This document shows, piece after piece, positions 10,328 to 19,787 of a stretch of 64,000 nt of DNA (the stretch's first letter is position 1; each line of letters opens with the position of its first letter). Source of the DNA: Herbaspirillum sp. Its GTDB lineage: Bacteria; Pseudomonadota; Gammaproteobacteria; Burkholderiales; Burkholderiaceae_D. The notes beneath the pieces are model-generated. The model made no database searches and was not told the DNA's origin. It was given only the letters and a program-made list of their open reading frames with translations. The position numbers and the translations under genes were made by a program. The DNA lies in NCBI RefSeq assembly GCF_017744395.1, contig NZ_JAGIBI010000002.1, positions 62,001-126,000 of the forward strand, in the 5' to 3' direction.

Positions 10328-10836
10328 ACGATCCGCACTACATCCTGCTGCCGGCCAACCCGCTGTTCATCGCGTTCAGCCTGCTGGTGGCCTTCCTGCT
10401 CAACCTGATGCCTTGGGGGCAGATGATCGGCGTGCCCGACTTCGTGGCGCTGGCGCTGGTGTTCTGGAACATCCACCAGCCGCGCAAGGTCGGCATCAGC
10501 GTGGCGTTCCTGATGGGCCTGCTGATGGACGTCAACGGCGCCACGCTGCTGGGCGAGAATGCCCTGGCCTACACGCTGCTGTCGTACTTCGCGATCATGA
10601 TCCACCGCCGCGTGCTGTGGTTCCCGCTGCGCACCCAGGCGCTGCACGTGCTGCCGCTGCTGCTGCTGGCGCAGGCGGTGCAACTGCTGATCCAGCTGCT
10701 GGTGACCGGCAAGTATCCGCACTGGTTCTACTTCAGCGAGAGCGTGATCTCGGCCATCCTGTGGCCGCTGGTCAGCGCGCTGCTGCTGGCGCCGCAGCGC
10801 CGCGCGATCAATCGCGACGATAACCGTCCCATCTGA
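10324..10836 (+). CDS. mreD: Rod shape-determining protein MreD
   Basis: MreD is a small integral membrane partner of MreC. The 170-residue protein is mostly hydrophobic with about five membrane segments. It has the conserved GLLMDVNGATLLGENALAY region near residue 62. It overlaps mreC by four bases (ATGA), implying coupled translation, and mrdA follows after 35 bases. Confidence 0.93.
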   Translation: MNDPHYILLPANPLFIAFSLLVAFLLNLMPWGQMIGVPDFVALALVFWNIHQPRKVGISVAFLMGLLMDVNGATLLGENALAYTLLSYFAIMIHRRVLWFPLRTQALHVLPLLLLAQAVQLLIQLLVTGKYPHWFYFSESVISAILWPLVSALLLAPQRRAINRDDNRPI

Positions 10837-10871
10837 CGGCCTGAAACAGTTCATCACAGGCGCCAGGCAGC

Positions 10872-12833
10872 ATGACCGAATTCAAGAACACCGCGCACGA
10901 ACTGAAGCTGTTCAGGCTGCGCCTGCTCGCCGTGAGCGTGCTGGTGCTGGTCTGCTTCGGGCTGCTGCTGGCGCGCTTCCTGTGGCTGCAGGTGGTGCGC
11001 CATGACGCCTACGCCGCGCAGGCCGAGGAAAACCGCATCTCGGTGGTGCCGATCGTGCCCAACCGCGGCCTGATCCTGGACCGCAACGGCGTGGTGCTGG
11101 CGCGCAACTATTCGGCCTACACGCTGGAAATCACGCCCTCCAAGATCAAGACCAACATCGACGACCTGATCGACGAGCTGGGCACGCTGGTGGAGATCCA
11201 GCAGCGCGACCGCCGCCGTTTCCGCCGCCTGCAGGAAGAATCCAAGAATTTCGAAAGCGTTCCCATCCGCACCCGCCTGACCGACGAGGAGGTGGCGAAA
11301 TTCACCGCCCAGCGTTATCGCTTCCCCGGCGTCGAGGTGCAGGCGCGCCTGTTCCGCCAGTACCCGTACGGCAAGACCGCCGCCCACGTGATCGGCTACA
11401 TCGGCCGCATCAGCGCCCGCGACGCCGAGCGCATCGCCGACTCCGACGACGAGGCCAACTACAACGGCACCGACTACATCGGCAAGGAAGGCCTGGAAAA
11501 GAGCTACGAAAGCCAGTTGCACGGCACCACCGGCTACGAGGAAGTGGAAATCTCGGCCAGCGGCCGCGCCGTGCGCTCGCTCTCGCGCACCCCGGCCACG
11601 CCCGGCAAGAACCTGATCCTGTCGATCGACATCGAGCTGCAGAAGGTGGTGGAAGAAGCCTTCGGCGACCAGAAGGGCGCGCTGGTGGCGATCAACCCGG
11701 CCACCGGCGATATCCTGGCCTATGTCTCGCAGCCGTCCTACGACCCCAACCTGTTCGTCGAAGGCATCGACCAGCAAAGCTGGGACGAGCTGAACAAGTC
11801 GCCTGACCGGCCGCTGCTGAACCGGCCGCTGTCGGGCACCTATTCGCCCGGCTCGACCTACAAGCCGTTCATGGCGCTGGCGGCGCTGGAGCTGGGCCGC
11901 CGCCGTCCGCAGGATGCCATCCGCGACCCCGGTTTCTTCGTGCTCGGCAACCACCGTTTCCGCGACGACAAGGAAGGCGGCCACGGCGTGGTCGACATGT
12001 ACCGCTCCATCGCGATCTCCTGCGACACCTATTACTACATGCTGGCCAACGACCTGGGCGTGAACGCGATCCACGACTTCATGAAGCCGTTCGGTTTCGG
12101 CCAGATCACCGGCATCGACCTGGAACACGAGCGCAGCGGCATCCTGCCCTCCACCGAGTGGAAGCGCACCGCCTTCAGGAAGCCCGAGCAGAAGCGCTGG
12201 ATCGCCGGCGACACCGTCTCGCTGGGCATCGGCCAGGGCTACAACAGCTTCACGCCGCTGCAACTGGCGCAGGCGACCTCGATCCTGGCCAACAACGGCG
12301 TGGTGATGAAGCCGCACCTGGTCAAGATCATCGAGGACGGCGTCACCCACGAGCGCACCGAGACCGTGCCCAAGGAAAGCTACCGCATCCCGCTGAAGCA
12401 GGAGAACGTCGACTTCATCAAGCGCGCCATGGTCGGCGTGGTCAAGGAAGGCACCGGCCGGGCGGCGTTCCAGGGCGCGCCTTACGAGTCGGGCGGCAAG
12501 ACCGGCACGGCGCAGGTGGTCAACATCGCCAAGAACCAGAAGTACGACTCCAAGAAGCTCTCGCGCATCTATCACGACAACGGCCTGTACATCGGCTTCG
12601 CCCCGGCCGATGCGCCGCGCATCGCCATCGCCGCGGTGGTCGAGAACGGCGGCTGGGGCGCCGGCGTGGCCGCGCCGCTGGTGCGCAAGGCGATGGATTA
12701 CTTCATGCTGGGCAAGCGCCCCAACGAGCCGATCAAGTCGGTGGCGCCGGCCGATACCGCCGTCGAAGCGCCGGCCGAGGACAGCGGCGGCACGCCCGCC
12801 GTCCCGCCCCAGCCAGATGCGCAGCAGGAGTGA
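10872..12833 (+). CDS. mrdA: Peptidoglycan D,D-transpeptidase MrdA (penicillin-binding protein 2)
   Basis: PBP2 cross-links peptidoglycan during cell elongation in complex with RodA. The 653-residue protein has one N-terminal membrane helix (about 14-36), then the pedestal domain starting NRGLILDRNGVVLARN. The transpeptidase motifs are SPGSTYKPF (Ser-x-x-Lys, near residue 330), SCDTYYY (SxN position with Asp) and KTGTAQV near residue 543. The C-terminus is an Ala/Pro-rich tail. It lies between mreD and rodA. Confidence 0.97.
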   Translation: MTEFKNTAHELKLFRLRLLAVSVLVLVCFGLLLARFLWLQVVRHDAYAAQAEENRISVVPIVPNRGLILDRNGVVLARNYSAYTLEITPSKIKTNIDDLIDELGTLVEIQQRDRRRFRRLQEESKNFESVPIRTRLTDEEVAKFTAQRYRFPGVEVQARLFRQYPYGKTAAHVIGYIGRISARDAERIADSDDEANYNGTDYIGKEGLEKSYESQLHGTTGYEEVEISASGRAVRSLSRTPATPGKNLILSIDIELQKVVEEAFGDQKGALVAINPATGDILAYVSQPSYDPNLFVEGIDQQSWDELNKSPDRPLLNRPLSGTYSPGSTYKPFMALAALELGRRRPQDAIRDPGFFVLGNHRFRDDKEGGHGVVDMYRSIAISCDTYYYMLANDLGVNAIHDFMKPFGFGQITGIDLEHERSGILPSTEWKRTAFRKPEQKRWIAGDTVSLGIGQGYNSFTPLQLAQATSILANNGVVMKPHLVKIIEDGVTHERTETVPKESYRIPLKQENVDFIKRAMVGVVKEGTGRAAFQGAPYESGGKTGTAQVVNIAKNQKYDSKKLSRIYHDNGLYIGFAPADAPRIAIAAVVENGGWGAGVAAPLVRKAMDYFMLGKRPNEPIKSVAPADTAVEAPAEDSGGTPAVPPQPDAQQE

Positions 12834-12900
12834 GCGTGCGCATCGTTTATCATCCCCATGCGCGCCGCACCTGCGTCGCCGACCAAGCGAGGGAGCCGGC

Positions 12901-14010
12901 ATGAGCCTGCAACGTCCGCCCCTGTGGCAAATCATCAAGCCGCACCTGACGGTGTTCGACGGCGCGTTGTCGCTGATCGTGTTCCTGATCCTGTCGGTGG
13001 GCATCGTCACCCTGTACTCGGCCGGGATGAACTTCCCCGGCCGCGTGGAAGACCAGCTGCGCAACATCCTGATCGCCTTCATCGTCATGTGGGCGGCCGC
13101 CAACGTCTCGCCGCAACTGCTGCTGCGGCTGGCGGTGCCGGTCTATACGGTGGGCGTGACGCTGCTGATCGCGGTGGCGCTGTTCGGCATCATCAAGAAG
13201 GGCTCGCGCCGCTGGCTCAACATCGGCATGGTGGTGCAGCCCTCCGAAATCATGAAGATCGCCATGCCGCTGATGCTGGCGTGGTACTTCCAGAAGCGCG
13301 AAGGCATGCTGCGCTGGGATGCCTTCCTGGTGGCGACCATATTGCTGCTGATCCCCGGCTTCCTGATCATCCGCCAGCCCGACCTCGGCACCGGCCTGCT
13401 GGTGCTGGCCGCCGGCTTCTACGTGATCTTCTTCGCCGGCCTGCCGTGGAAGGTGCTGGTGGGGCTGTTCATCGCCGGCGCCGCCAGCCTGCCGGTGGTG
13501 TGGTCGTTCATGCACGACTACCAGCGCCAGCGCATCATGATGCTGATCGACCCGACTTCCGATCCGCTGGGCAAGGGCTTCCACATCATCCAGTCGACCA
13601 TCGCCATCGGTTCCGGCGGCATCACCGGCAAGGGCTGGCTGATGGGCACGCAGACCCACCTCGAATTCATTCCCGAGCGCACCACCGACTTCATCTTCTC
13701 GGTGTATTCGGAAGAGTTCGGCCTGATCGGCAATATCGTGCTGCTGGTGCTTTACCTGCTGCTGATCGGGCGCGGCATGATGATCACCGCCAATGCGCCG
13801 ACGCTGTTTACGCGCCTGCTGGGCGGCGCCATCACGATGATTTTCTTCACTTATGCCTTCGTCAACATGGGCATGGTCAGCGGCATCCTGCCGGTGGTCG
13901 GCGTGCCGCTGCCGTTCATGAGCTATGGCGGCACCGCGCTGGTGACGCTGGGGCTGGGGGCGGGGATACTGATGAGCATCCAGCGCCACCGCAAGCTGGT
14001 CCAGACCTGA
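12901..14010 (+). CDS. rodA: Rod shape-determining protein RodA (SEDS glycosyltransferase)
   Basis: RodA polymerises glycan strands from lipid II. The 369-residue protein has about ten membrane helices and begins MSLQRPPLWQIIKPHLTVFDG. Conserved SEDS segments include RRWLNIGMVVQPSEIMKI, IRQPDLGTGLLVL and PERTTDFIFSVYSEEFG, which contain the catalytic Asp and loop residues. It ends near GVPLPFMSYGGTALV. The start is the ATG right after GGGAGCCGGC. It follows mrdA by 67 bases. Confidence 0.97.
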   Translation: MSLQRPPLWQIIKPHLTVFDGALSLIVFLILSVGIVTLYSAGMNFPGRVEDQLRNILIAFIVMWAAANVSPQLLLRLAVPVYTVGVTLLIAVALFGIIKKGSRRWLNIGMVVQPSEIMKIAMPLMLAWYFQKREGMLRWDAFLVATILLLIPGFLIIRQPDLGTGLLVLAAGFYVIFFAGLPWKVLVGLFIAGAASLPVVWSFMHDYQRQRIMMLIDPTSDPLGKGFHIIQSTIAIGSGGITGKGWLMGTQTHLEFIPERTTDFIFSVYSEEFGLIGNIVLLVLYLLLIGRGMMITANAPTLFTRLLGGAITMIFFTYAFVNMGMVSGILPVVGVPLPFMSYGGTALVTLGLGAGILMSIQRHRKLVQT

Positions 14011-14146
14011 CGCCCTTCTAGCCGTCTTCTGTTGTCTCAATGGCAATCAGGGGCGCTCCAACGATGAACTTATGTCGTTGGCTGCTTGTCAGCCATGCGG
14101 CAACGCACTCTGGTATCGTTGCGAAAAATTCCAGCCGGAGATAGGA

Positions 14147-15331
14147 ATGCACACCATATCGTTCGAATCGCATCGCACGGCCTTCCGCCTGCGCGTCTTG
14201 CGCGCGGCGGCGCTGGTCCTGCCGGTGCTGCTGGCGGCCTGCGGCACCACGCCGCCGCCGGCGCGCCAGACGACTGCCCAGGCGCCGGTCAAGGCCGGCG
14301 GCGGCGCCCGTCCGTCCAATGTCCCCGCCTTGCCGGCGGCCGGCTCCGGACGCGGCGGCTATTACAAGGATGACGGTCCGGGCGACCACATCCCCGACGG
14401 CCTGCTCGACGTGGCCGATGCCGAGCCGCAGGTGGAGCCGGTCTCCAAGGCCGCCACCAGGCCCTACGTGGTATTCGGCAAGACCTATGTGCCGATCACC
14501 GACAACCAGCCCTTCATCCAGCGCGGCATCGGCAGCTGGTACGGCAAGAAGTTCCACGGCCAGAAGACCTCTTCCGGCGAGCTGTACGACATGTACAAGA
14601 TGACCGCCGCGCACCCGACGCTGCCGATCCCCTCCTATGCCCGCGTCACCAACCTGAAGACCGGCAAGCAGGTGATCGTGCGCATCAACGACCGCGGGCC
14701 GTTCCACTCCAGCCGCATCATCGACCTTTCCTACACCGCCGCGCTGAAGCTGGGCTATCTCGGTTCCGGCAGCAGCGAACTGGAAGTCGAGCGCATCCTG
14801 CCCGAAGAGGCGCAGCGCATGGCCGACGCCCGCCGCAACGGTACCGCGCCGGCGGCGGCCGATCCGATCAACGCGGTCGCCGAGAACGGCGCGGGCATCG
14901 CCACCGGCGCGGTCGCCATCAATTCGGTCACGGCCCAGAGCCTGCCGCCGCAGCCGACGGTGGCCGCGGTGCAGCCGATCAACGCCACGACATCGACTTC
15001 CGCCAACGGCGCCGGCATGGCCGGTGGCGGCGGCATCATCAACGCGGTCGCCAGCGGTTCCTCGCCGTCGCCGGCCATGCCCCAGGCGGTACCGCTGACG
15101 GCCGGCTATTACCTGCAGTTCGGCGCCTATTCGCAAGAGGCCAACGCCTTGCAGGCGCGCGACAAGCTGATGCCGAGCCTGTCGGGCATCGTCGACAACC
15201 TGCAGGCGGTGCAGGTCAACGGCCTGTATCGCCTCTACGCCGGCCCGTACCCGACCCGTCCCGACGCGCAGAATGCGGCCTTGATGGTGCGCCAGCGCAG
15301 CGTCGGCGCGCCGTTCGTGGTCGAGCGCTGA
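14147..15331 (+). CDS. rlpA: Septal ring lytic transglycosylase / RlpA-family lipoprotein
   Basis: RlpA proteins are outer-membrane lipoproteins that bind or cleave denuded glycan strands. The 394-residue product has a signal with lipobox LLAAC near residue 31. Its double-psi beta-barrel runs from about 125 to 215 ([19 protein letters not shown], then [16 protein letters not shown]), containing the His and Asp typical of active RlpA. A low-complexity Ala/Asn linker follows, and then a C-terminal SPOR domain ([21 protein letters not shown] region). It closes the elongation operon. Confidence 0.93.
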   Translation: MHTISFESHRTAFRLRVLRAAALVLPVLLAACGTTPPPARQTTAQAPVKAGGGARPSNVPALPAAGSGRGGYYKDDGPGDHIPDGLLDVADAEPQVEPVSKAATRPYVVFGKTYVPITDNQPFIQRGIGSWYGKKFHGQKTSSGELYDMYKMTAAHPTLPIPSYARVTNLKTGKQVIVRINDRGPFHSSRIIDLSYTAALKLGYLGSGSSELEVERILPEEAQRMADARRNGTAPAAADPINAVAENGAGIATGAVAINSVTAQSLPPQPTVAAVQPINATTSTSANGAGMAGGGGIINAVASGSSPSPAMPQAVPLTAGYYLQFGAYSQEANALQARDKLMPSLSGIVDNLQAVQVNGLYRLYAGPYPTRPDAQNAALMVRQRSVGAPFVVER

Positions 15332-15345
15332 GGCGGGGCAAGCCT

Positions 15346-15678
15346 ATGCATCCTTACCTCGCGCTCGGCATCGCCATCGTGTCCGAAGTCATCGCCACTT
15401 CCGCGCTGCGCGCTTCCGACGGTTTTTCGAAGCTGTGGCCTTCGCTGATCGTGGTGGCCGGCTATGGCCTGGCTTTCTTTTTCCTGTCCGTCACGCTCAA
15501 GTCGATTCCGGTGGGCGTGGCGTATGCGATCTGGTCAGGCCTGGGCGTGGTGCTGATCTCGCTGGCGGCCTGGGTGTTGTTCGGCCAGAAGCTGGACCTG
15601 GCGGCGATCGTCGGCATGGGTTTGATTGTCGCGGGCGTGCTGGTGCTGAACTTGTTTTCCAAGTCTTCAGCACATTAG
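15346..15678 (+). CDS. SMR-family multidrug efflux protein (EmrE-like)
   Basis: This is a 110-residue, four-helix inner-membrane protein that works as an antiparallel dimer in proton-coupled export of cationic drugs. It has the conserved Glu in helix 1 ([15 protein letters not shown], Glu14-like) and the [13 protein letters not shown] motif of helix 3. The C-terminus [10 protein letters not shown] is typical. It lies 14 bases after rlpA, so it may be co-transcribed. Its terminator lies inside the 3' end of convergent rsmI. Confidence 0.92.
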   Translation: MHPYLALGIAIVSEVIATSALRASDGFSKLWPSLIVVAGYGLAFFFLSVTLKSIPVGVAYAIWSGLGVVLISLAAWVLFGQKLDLAAIVGMGLIVAGVLVLNLFSKSSAH

Positions 15679-15685
15679 TTTTTGA

Positions 15686-16579
15686 TTATTCGTTTTTCAA
15701 TTCCAGCGCGCGCTCATAGAGCGCGTTTTTTTTCTGCCCGGTGATTTGCGCGGTAAGTGTGGCGGCTTGCTTGACCGGCAACTCTTCCAGCAGGATGCGC
15801 AGGATGCGTTCGGCGTCGGCCTGGTTGCCGTCGGACGGCGGCGCTCCCTGCACCAGCACCACGAATTCGCCGCGCTGGCGGTTGGCGTCTTCCTCCAGCC
15901 ACGCCGGCGCTTCTCCCAGCGGGCAGCGGTGGATGCTTTCGAACAGCTTGGTCAGTTCGCGCGCCAGCACCACCTGGCGCTGCGGTCCGAACACCTGCAG
16001 CATGGCTTGCACGGTCTCGACGATGCGGTGCGGCGCTTCATAGAACACCAGCGCGGCCTGCATCGAGGCCAGTTCCTGCAATGCCGTCTCGCGCTGGCGC
16101 GCCTTGGACGGCAGGAAACCGACGAAGTGGAAACGCTGGTCGTCCAGCCCGGACGCCGACAGCGCCGTCACCGCCGCCGATGCGCCCGGCAGCGGCACCA
16201 CTTGCAGGCCGGCCGCGCGCACCGCGTCGACCACCCGCGCGCCGGGATCCGACACCGCCGGCGTGCCGGCATCCGAGACCAGCGCGATGCGCTCGCCCTG
16301 GCGCAGCCGTTCGACGATCCTGGCGGCGGCTTCGCGCTCGTTGTGCTCGTGCGCCGCCAGCAGGGTCTTGGACAGGCCGTAGCGCTGCAGCAACTGGCTG
16401 GTGTTGCGGGTGTCCTCGCACGCCACCGCATCGGCGATGGCCAGCACGTGCAGCGCGCGCAGGGTGATGTCGCAGGCATTTCCGATGGGCGTGGCCAGCA
16501 CATATAATGCCGACACCGGATAGTTTTGCTGTGCGGCATCAGACAGGATGGCGGCGGCGGCGCTGGTGTTCTGGTTCAT
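15686..16579 (-). CDS. rsmI: 16S rRNA (cytidine1402-2'-O)-methyltransferase
   Basis: RsmI methylates C1402 of 16S rRNA using S-adenosylmethionine. It belongs to the tetrapyrrole-methylase fold. The 297-residue product has ALYVLATPIGNACDITLRAL near its N-terminus, EDTRNTSQLL, ALVSDAGTPAVSDPG and VPLPGASAAVTALSASG in the expected order. The ATG at 16579 is only 13 bases from the divergent lpoA start and lacks a clear ribosome site, so a shorter start cannot be excluded. The rsmI/lpoA head-to-head order matches E. coli. Confidence 0.94.
   Translation of the reverse strand: MNQNTSAAAAILSDAAQQNYPVSALYVLATPIGNACDITLRALHVLAIADAVACEDTRNTSQLLQRYGLSKTLLAAHEHNEREAAARIVERLRQGERIALVSDAGTPAVSDPGARVVDAVRAAGLQVVPLPGASAAVTALSASGLDDQRFHFVGFLPSKARQRETALQELASMQAALVFYEAPHRIVETVQAMLQVFGPQRQVVLARELTKLFESIHRCPLGEAPAWLEEDANRQRGEFVVLVQGAPPSDGNQADAERILRILLEELPVKQAATLTAQITGQKKNALYERALELKNE
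15709..15733 (+). terminator. Terminator of the SMR gene, embedded in the rsmI 3' coding end
   Basis: The stem CGCGCTC (15709-15715) pairs with GAGCGCG (15719-15725) around ATA, followed by eight T. It works for the plus strand and lies within the last 16 codons of rsmI on the other strand. Confidence 0.8.
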
Positions 16580-16592
16580 TGGAGGAGGCGGG

Positions 16593-17783
16593 ATGTTCAC
16601 TGGATTCAAAAAAATGGCCGCGCTGGCGGGTTTGGCCGGCGGCCTTGGCGGATTCTGGATGCCGGTTTGGGCGGCAGCCCCGACAGCCGACAGTGTACCT
16701 CTGCTGGCACAAGCTGAGACGAACGCGCCGCAGGCTACTTCACCCGAATCCGCTCCGGTGCGCATGGCGCTGCTGCTGCCCAACCGCGGCGGCATGTTCG
16801 GCGCCGCGGCCGATGCCGTGCGCAGCGGCGTCCTGGCGGCCTATTCGCGCCAGAAGGAAAACATCCAGCTGGTCGTGGTCGAGACCGGCGACTCGGTGCC
16901 GGACATGCAGCGCGCCTATGACGACGCCTCCGCCAAGTTCGACATCCTGATTGGCCCGCTTTCTCGCAGCGCCGTCACATCCGTCATCCAGAGCGGGCGC
17001 GTGGCCAAGCCGACCATCGCGCTGGCCCAGCCCGATCTGCCCGGCGAGGCCGAGGCGCAGCTGCCGCCGATGATGCTCACCGTCGGCCTCTCGATCGACG
17101 ACGAGGCGCGCCAGGTGGCCAATTGGGTCGAGAAGGAAAAGGCGCCCGGCAAGATCTTCGCCATCTCCACCGCGGTGGCCTGGCAAAAGCGTGCTGTCCG
17201 TTCCTTCCAGGCCCGGGCGCGCCAGCTCGGGCTGCAGGTCGACACGCTGGAACTGAGCACGCCCGGCAATGCCCTCTCCGCGCCGGGCCTGGCGCAACTG
17301 GCCAAGCGCATCGAACAGGAAAAGCCGGCGTTGATCTTCGCCGCGCTCGACGCCGGCCAGGCGGTGCAGCTGCGCAGCGCGGTCGGCACCGAACTGCCGT
17401 TCTACGGCACCTCGCAGATCAACCCCTTCACGCTCAACCGCGACAATCCCAACGACAAGATACCGGAGCTCGATGGCGTCAAGCTGATCGACCTGCCCTG
17501 GCAACTGGAACCCGACAACGTCGCGGTGGCGCGCTATCCGCATCCGGCCGGCAATGACGGCGACCGGCCCAATCCGGACCTGGCCCGCCTGTATGCGCTG
17601 GGCATCGACGCTTACCGCATCGCCTATGGAATTTCCCGGCAGCAGTCCGGTTTCGACCTCGACGGCGTCACCGGCCGCCTCAATGTCAACATGGCCAGGG
17701 GCGGTTCCACCTATTTCCAGCGCCAGGAAACCCAGGCGGTGTACCAGGACGGCCTGCCGGTGCCGACCGCCGACCAATACTGA
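16593..17783 (+). CDS. lpoA: LpoA-like penicillin-binding protein activator (LppC family), short form
   Basis: In E. coli LpoA is an outer-membrane lipoprotein that activates PBP1A. This 396-residue protein carries only the C-terminal, periplasmic-binding-like half (VRMALLLPNRGGMFG onward). It lacks the N-terminal helical repeat half of the roughly 680-residue enterobacterial form. The signal peptide ends around WAAAPTA and has no Cys lipobox, so the protein looks soluble and periplasmic. GGAGGAGG lies seven to nine bases before the ATG. yraN follows after 7 bases. Synteny with rsmI, yraN, diaA and dolP supports the assignment. Confidence 0.85.
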   Translation: MFTGFKKMAALAGLAGGLGGFWMPVWAAAPTADSVPLLAQAETNAPQATSPESAPVRMALLLPNRGGMFGAAADAVRSGVLAAYSRQKENIQLVVVETGDSVPDMQRAYDDASAKFDILIGPLSRSAVTSVIQSGRVAKPTIALAQPDLPGEAEAQLPPMMLTVGLSIDDEARQVANWVEKEKAPGKIFAISTAVAWQKRAVRSFQARARQLGLQVDTLELSTPGNALSAPGLAQLAKRIEQEKPALIFAALDAGQAVQLRSAVGTELPFYGTSQINPFTLNRDNPNDKIPELDGVKLIDLPWQLEPDNVAVARYPHPAGNDGDRPNPDLARLYALGIDAYRIAYGISRQQSGFDLDGVTGRLNVNMARGGSTYFQRQETQAVYQDGLPVPTADQY

Positions 17784-17790
17784 GCGCGCC

Positions 17791-18189
17791 ATGGGTTTGT
17801 TCGACGCCTGGCGCCGCCCGTCGGAGGCGTCCGGTCCTGACTCCCGGACCGGACGCCAGCGTACCGGCGCCGCCGCCGAGGATGCGGCGCTGGCCCATTT
17901 GCGCGGCCACGGCCTGGTGCTGGTGGAGCGCAATTTCCGCTGCAAGGGCGGCGAAATCGACCTAGTCATGCGCGACGGCGATGCACTGGTGTTCGTCGAG
18001 GTGCGCGCCCGCGCCAGCCGTTCGCACGGCGGCGCCGCGGCCAGCGTCACGCCGGCCAAGCAGCGTCGCCTGATCGTCGCCGCGCAATCGTTCCTGCAGC
18101 GTTATCCGTCGCCGCCGCCATGTCGTTTCGACGTGGTGGGTTTCGATGGTCCGGAAGTGGAATGGCTGCGCAACGCCATCGAGGCATAG
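17791..18189 (+). CDS. yraN: YraN / UPF0102 family nuclease-fold protein
   Basis: This is a 132-residue cytoplasmic protein. The conserved UPF0102 core is visible: RTGAAAEDAALAHLRGHGL, ERNFRCKGGEIDLVMRDGD and LVFVEVRAR, followed by KQRRLIVAAQSFL. The Glu-Ile-Asp and Glu-Val-Arg elements resemble the catalytic core of Holliday-junction-resolvase-like nucleases, though the function is not settled. It sits between lpoA and diaA as in many proteobacteria. Confidence 0.92.
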   Translation: MGLFDAWRRPSEASGPDSRTGRQRTGAAAEDAALAHLRGHGLVLVERNFRCKGGEIDLVMRDGDALVFVEVRARASRSHGGAAASVTPAKQRRLIVAAQSFLQRYPSPPPCRFDVVGFDGPEVEWLRNAIEA

Positions 18190-18339
18190 GCGCTGTTCCG
18201 GCGGCGCAAGCCGCAACGGCTCGTCTCCGGTATCCGGCCGCGTCAGGCGGTATCATGTGGAGCGGAATGCCGTGAAACGTTTTCTTTACGGTTCATGCGC
18301 GGCTTGGTGCCGCGCAACTCAACTATAATCGCAAGCACT

Positions 18340-18936
18340 ATGACAAATCCCCGCATCCTCGCCCATTTCCAGGAAAGCGCCGACCTGAAGATGAAGGCAG
18401 CCAGCGTACTGGCGCAACCGATCGAACAGGCGATTGAACTTATGTTTACCGCGCTGTCGAATGGCAACAAGATTCTTGCCTGCGGCAACGGCGGTTCGGC
18501 CGCCGACTGCCAGCATTTCGCGGCCGAACTGGTCGGGCGTTTCGAGCGTGAGCGCCTGCCGCTGCCGGCCATGGCGCTGACCACCGACACTTCCATCCTG
18601 ACCGCGGTCGGCAACGATTACAGCTACCAGGAAATCTTCTCGAAGCAGGTCCAGGCCTTCGGCCAGGCGGGCGACATCCTGCTGGCGTTTTCCACCTCGG
18701 GCAATTCGGGCAATGTGCTGGCGGCCATCGAAGTGGCTCATGAGCGCGACATGCGCGTCATTGCCCTGACCGGCAAAGGCGGCGGCGCCATCGGCAAGAT
18801 CCTGAACGACACCGATGTCCACATCTGTGTGCCGCATGACCGTACCGCGCGCATCCAGGAAGTGCATCTGGTGACCTTGCACTGCATTTGCGACGGCATC
18901 GACGTCGCGCTTTTTGGAGATGATGCGAATGAGTGA
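18340..18936 (+). CDS. diaA: SIS-domain protein, DiaA/GmhA type
   Basis: The 198-residue protein has a sugar-isomerase fold with [20 protein letters not shown] and [17 protein letters not shown] as phosphosugar-binding segments. E. coli DiaA in the same gene neighbourhood binds DnaA and times replication initiation; the close paralogue GmhA makes heptose 7-phosphate for LPS. Synteny (lpoA-yraN-here-dolP) favours DiaA, but the sequence alone does not exclude isomerase activity. The gene overlaps dolP by 8 bases. Confidence 0.82.
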   Translation: MTNPRILAHFQESADLKMKAASVLAQPIEQAIELMFTALSNGNKILACGNGGSAADCQHFAAELVGRFERERLPLPAMALTTDTSILTAVGNDYSYQEIFSKQVQAFGQAGDILLAFSTSGNSGNVLAAIEVAHERDMRVIALTGKGGGAIGKILNDTDVHICVPHDRTARIQEVHLVTLHCICDGIDVALFGDDANE

Positions 18937-19588
18937 TACACGATCGATGTTTGTCAGGATGCGCCGCCCGCTGGCGGCAGTGGCCCTGGGCGGCATGCTG
19001 GCCCTGAGCTTGCAGGGCTGTTTCGCGGTGTTCGCCGGCGGCGCGCTGGCCACCACCTTCGCTGCCACCGATCGCCGCACGCTGGGCGCGCAGACTGAAG
19101 ACAAGGCGATCGTGGTCAAGGGCGAGGCCCGCATTCCCGACGTGGTGGCCGCCGGCTCGCACGTCAATGTGACCGCCTTCAACCGCAAGGTGCTGCTCAC
19201 CGGCGAAGTGCCGGACGAGGCATCCAAGGCCGCCGCCGAGCGCGAGGCCAAGGCGATCACCAACGTCGACACCGTGTACAACGAGCTGGCCATCGGCCCG
19301 GCTTCCAGCTTCGGCTCGCGTTCCAGCGATGCGCTCATCACCAGCAAGGTCCTGGCCAGCCTGGTGGATGACAAGACGCTGTACTCCACCGCCTTCAAGA
19401 TCACCACCGAGCGCGGCATCGTGTACATGATGGGCCGCGTGACCCAGCGCGAAGGCCAGCTCGGCGCCAAGATCGCCAGCGGCGTGTCGGGCGTGCAGAA
19501 GGTGGTGACGCTGTACGAGTACATCACTGAAGAAGAACTGCAGGAATACCAGCGCAAGCCGGCCAGCGAGAACAAGGCTTCCAGCTGA
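18929..19588 (+). CDS. dolP: BON-domain outer-membrane lipoprotein (DolP/YraP-like)
   Basis: The 219-residue product has a lipoprotein signal with box LSLQGC. Two BON domains follow (about residues 60-125 and 140-205), seen in [19 protein letters not shown] and [20 protein letters not shown]. DolP binds anionic lipid at division sites and supports outer-membrane integrity in E. coli. GGAG at 18916-18919 fits the ATG at 18929. The start overlaps the end of diaA, implying coupled translation. A terminator follows. Confidence 0.88.
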   Translation: MSDTRSMFVRMRRPLAAVALGGMLALSLQGCFAVFAGGALATTFAATDRRTLGAQTEDKAIVVKGEARIPDVVAAGSHVNVTAFNRKVLLTGEVPDEASKAAAEREAKAITNVDTVYNELAIGPASSFGSRSSDALITSKVLASLVDDKTLYSTAFKITTERGIVYMMGRVTQREGQLGAKIASGVSGVQKVVTLYEYITEEELQEYQRKPASENKASS

Positions 19589-19617
19589 ACCGGGTCAACC
19601 CCGCCTGACCTGCATCA

Positions 19618-19642
19618 AACCGCCGGCTCGTCCGGCGGTTTT
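19618..19642 (+). terminator. Rho-independent terminator after dolP
   Basis: A 9-bp stem (AACCGCCGG at 19618-19626 with CCGGCGGTT at 19632-19640) ends in four T. It closes the lpoA-dolP operon. Confidence 0.7.
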
Positions 19643-19787
19643 CACATCCGCCGGCCCGCCGCAGGAATCGGCCGGCGCGATTATAATGACTGGGTTACCC
19701 TTTCCCGGCGCCGGCCCCATGTTGCCGTCGCGACATTGACGTCCGGATAACGGACGCCGGGGAGCAGCCCGCCATTGGAGCAAGCCC

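Noticed and set aside
10854-13103. A 749-codon minus-strand frame opposite mrdA and rodA
   Set aside because: It overlaps two well-supported genes completely and shows only shadow composition.
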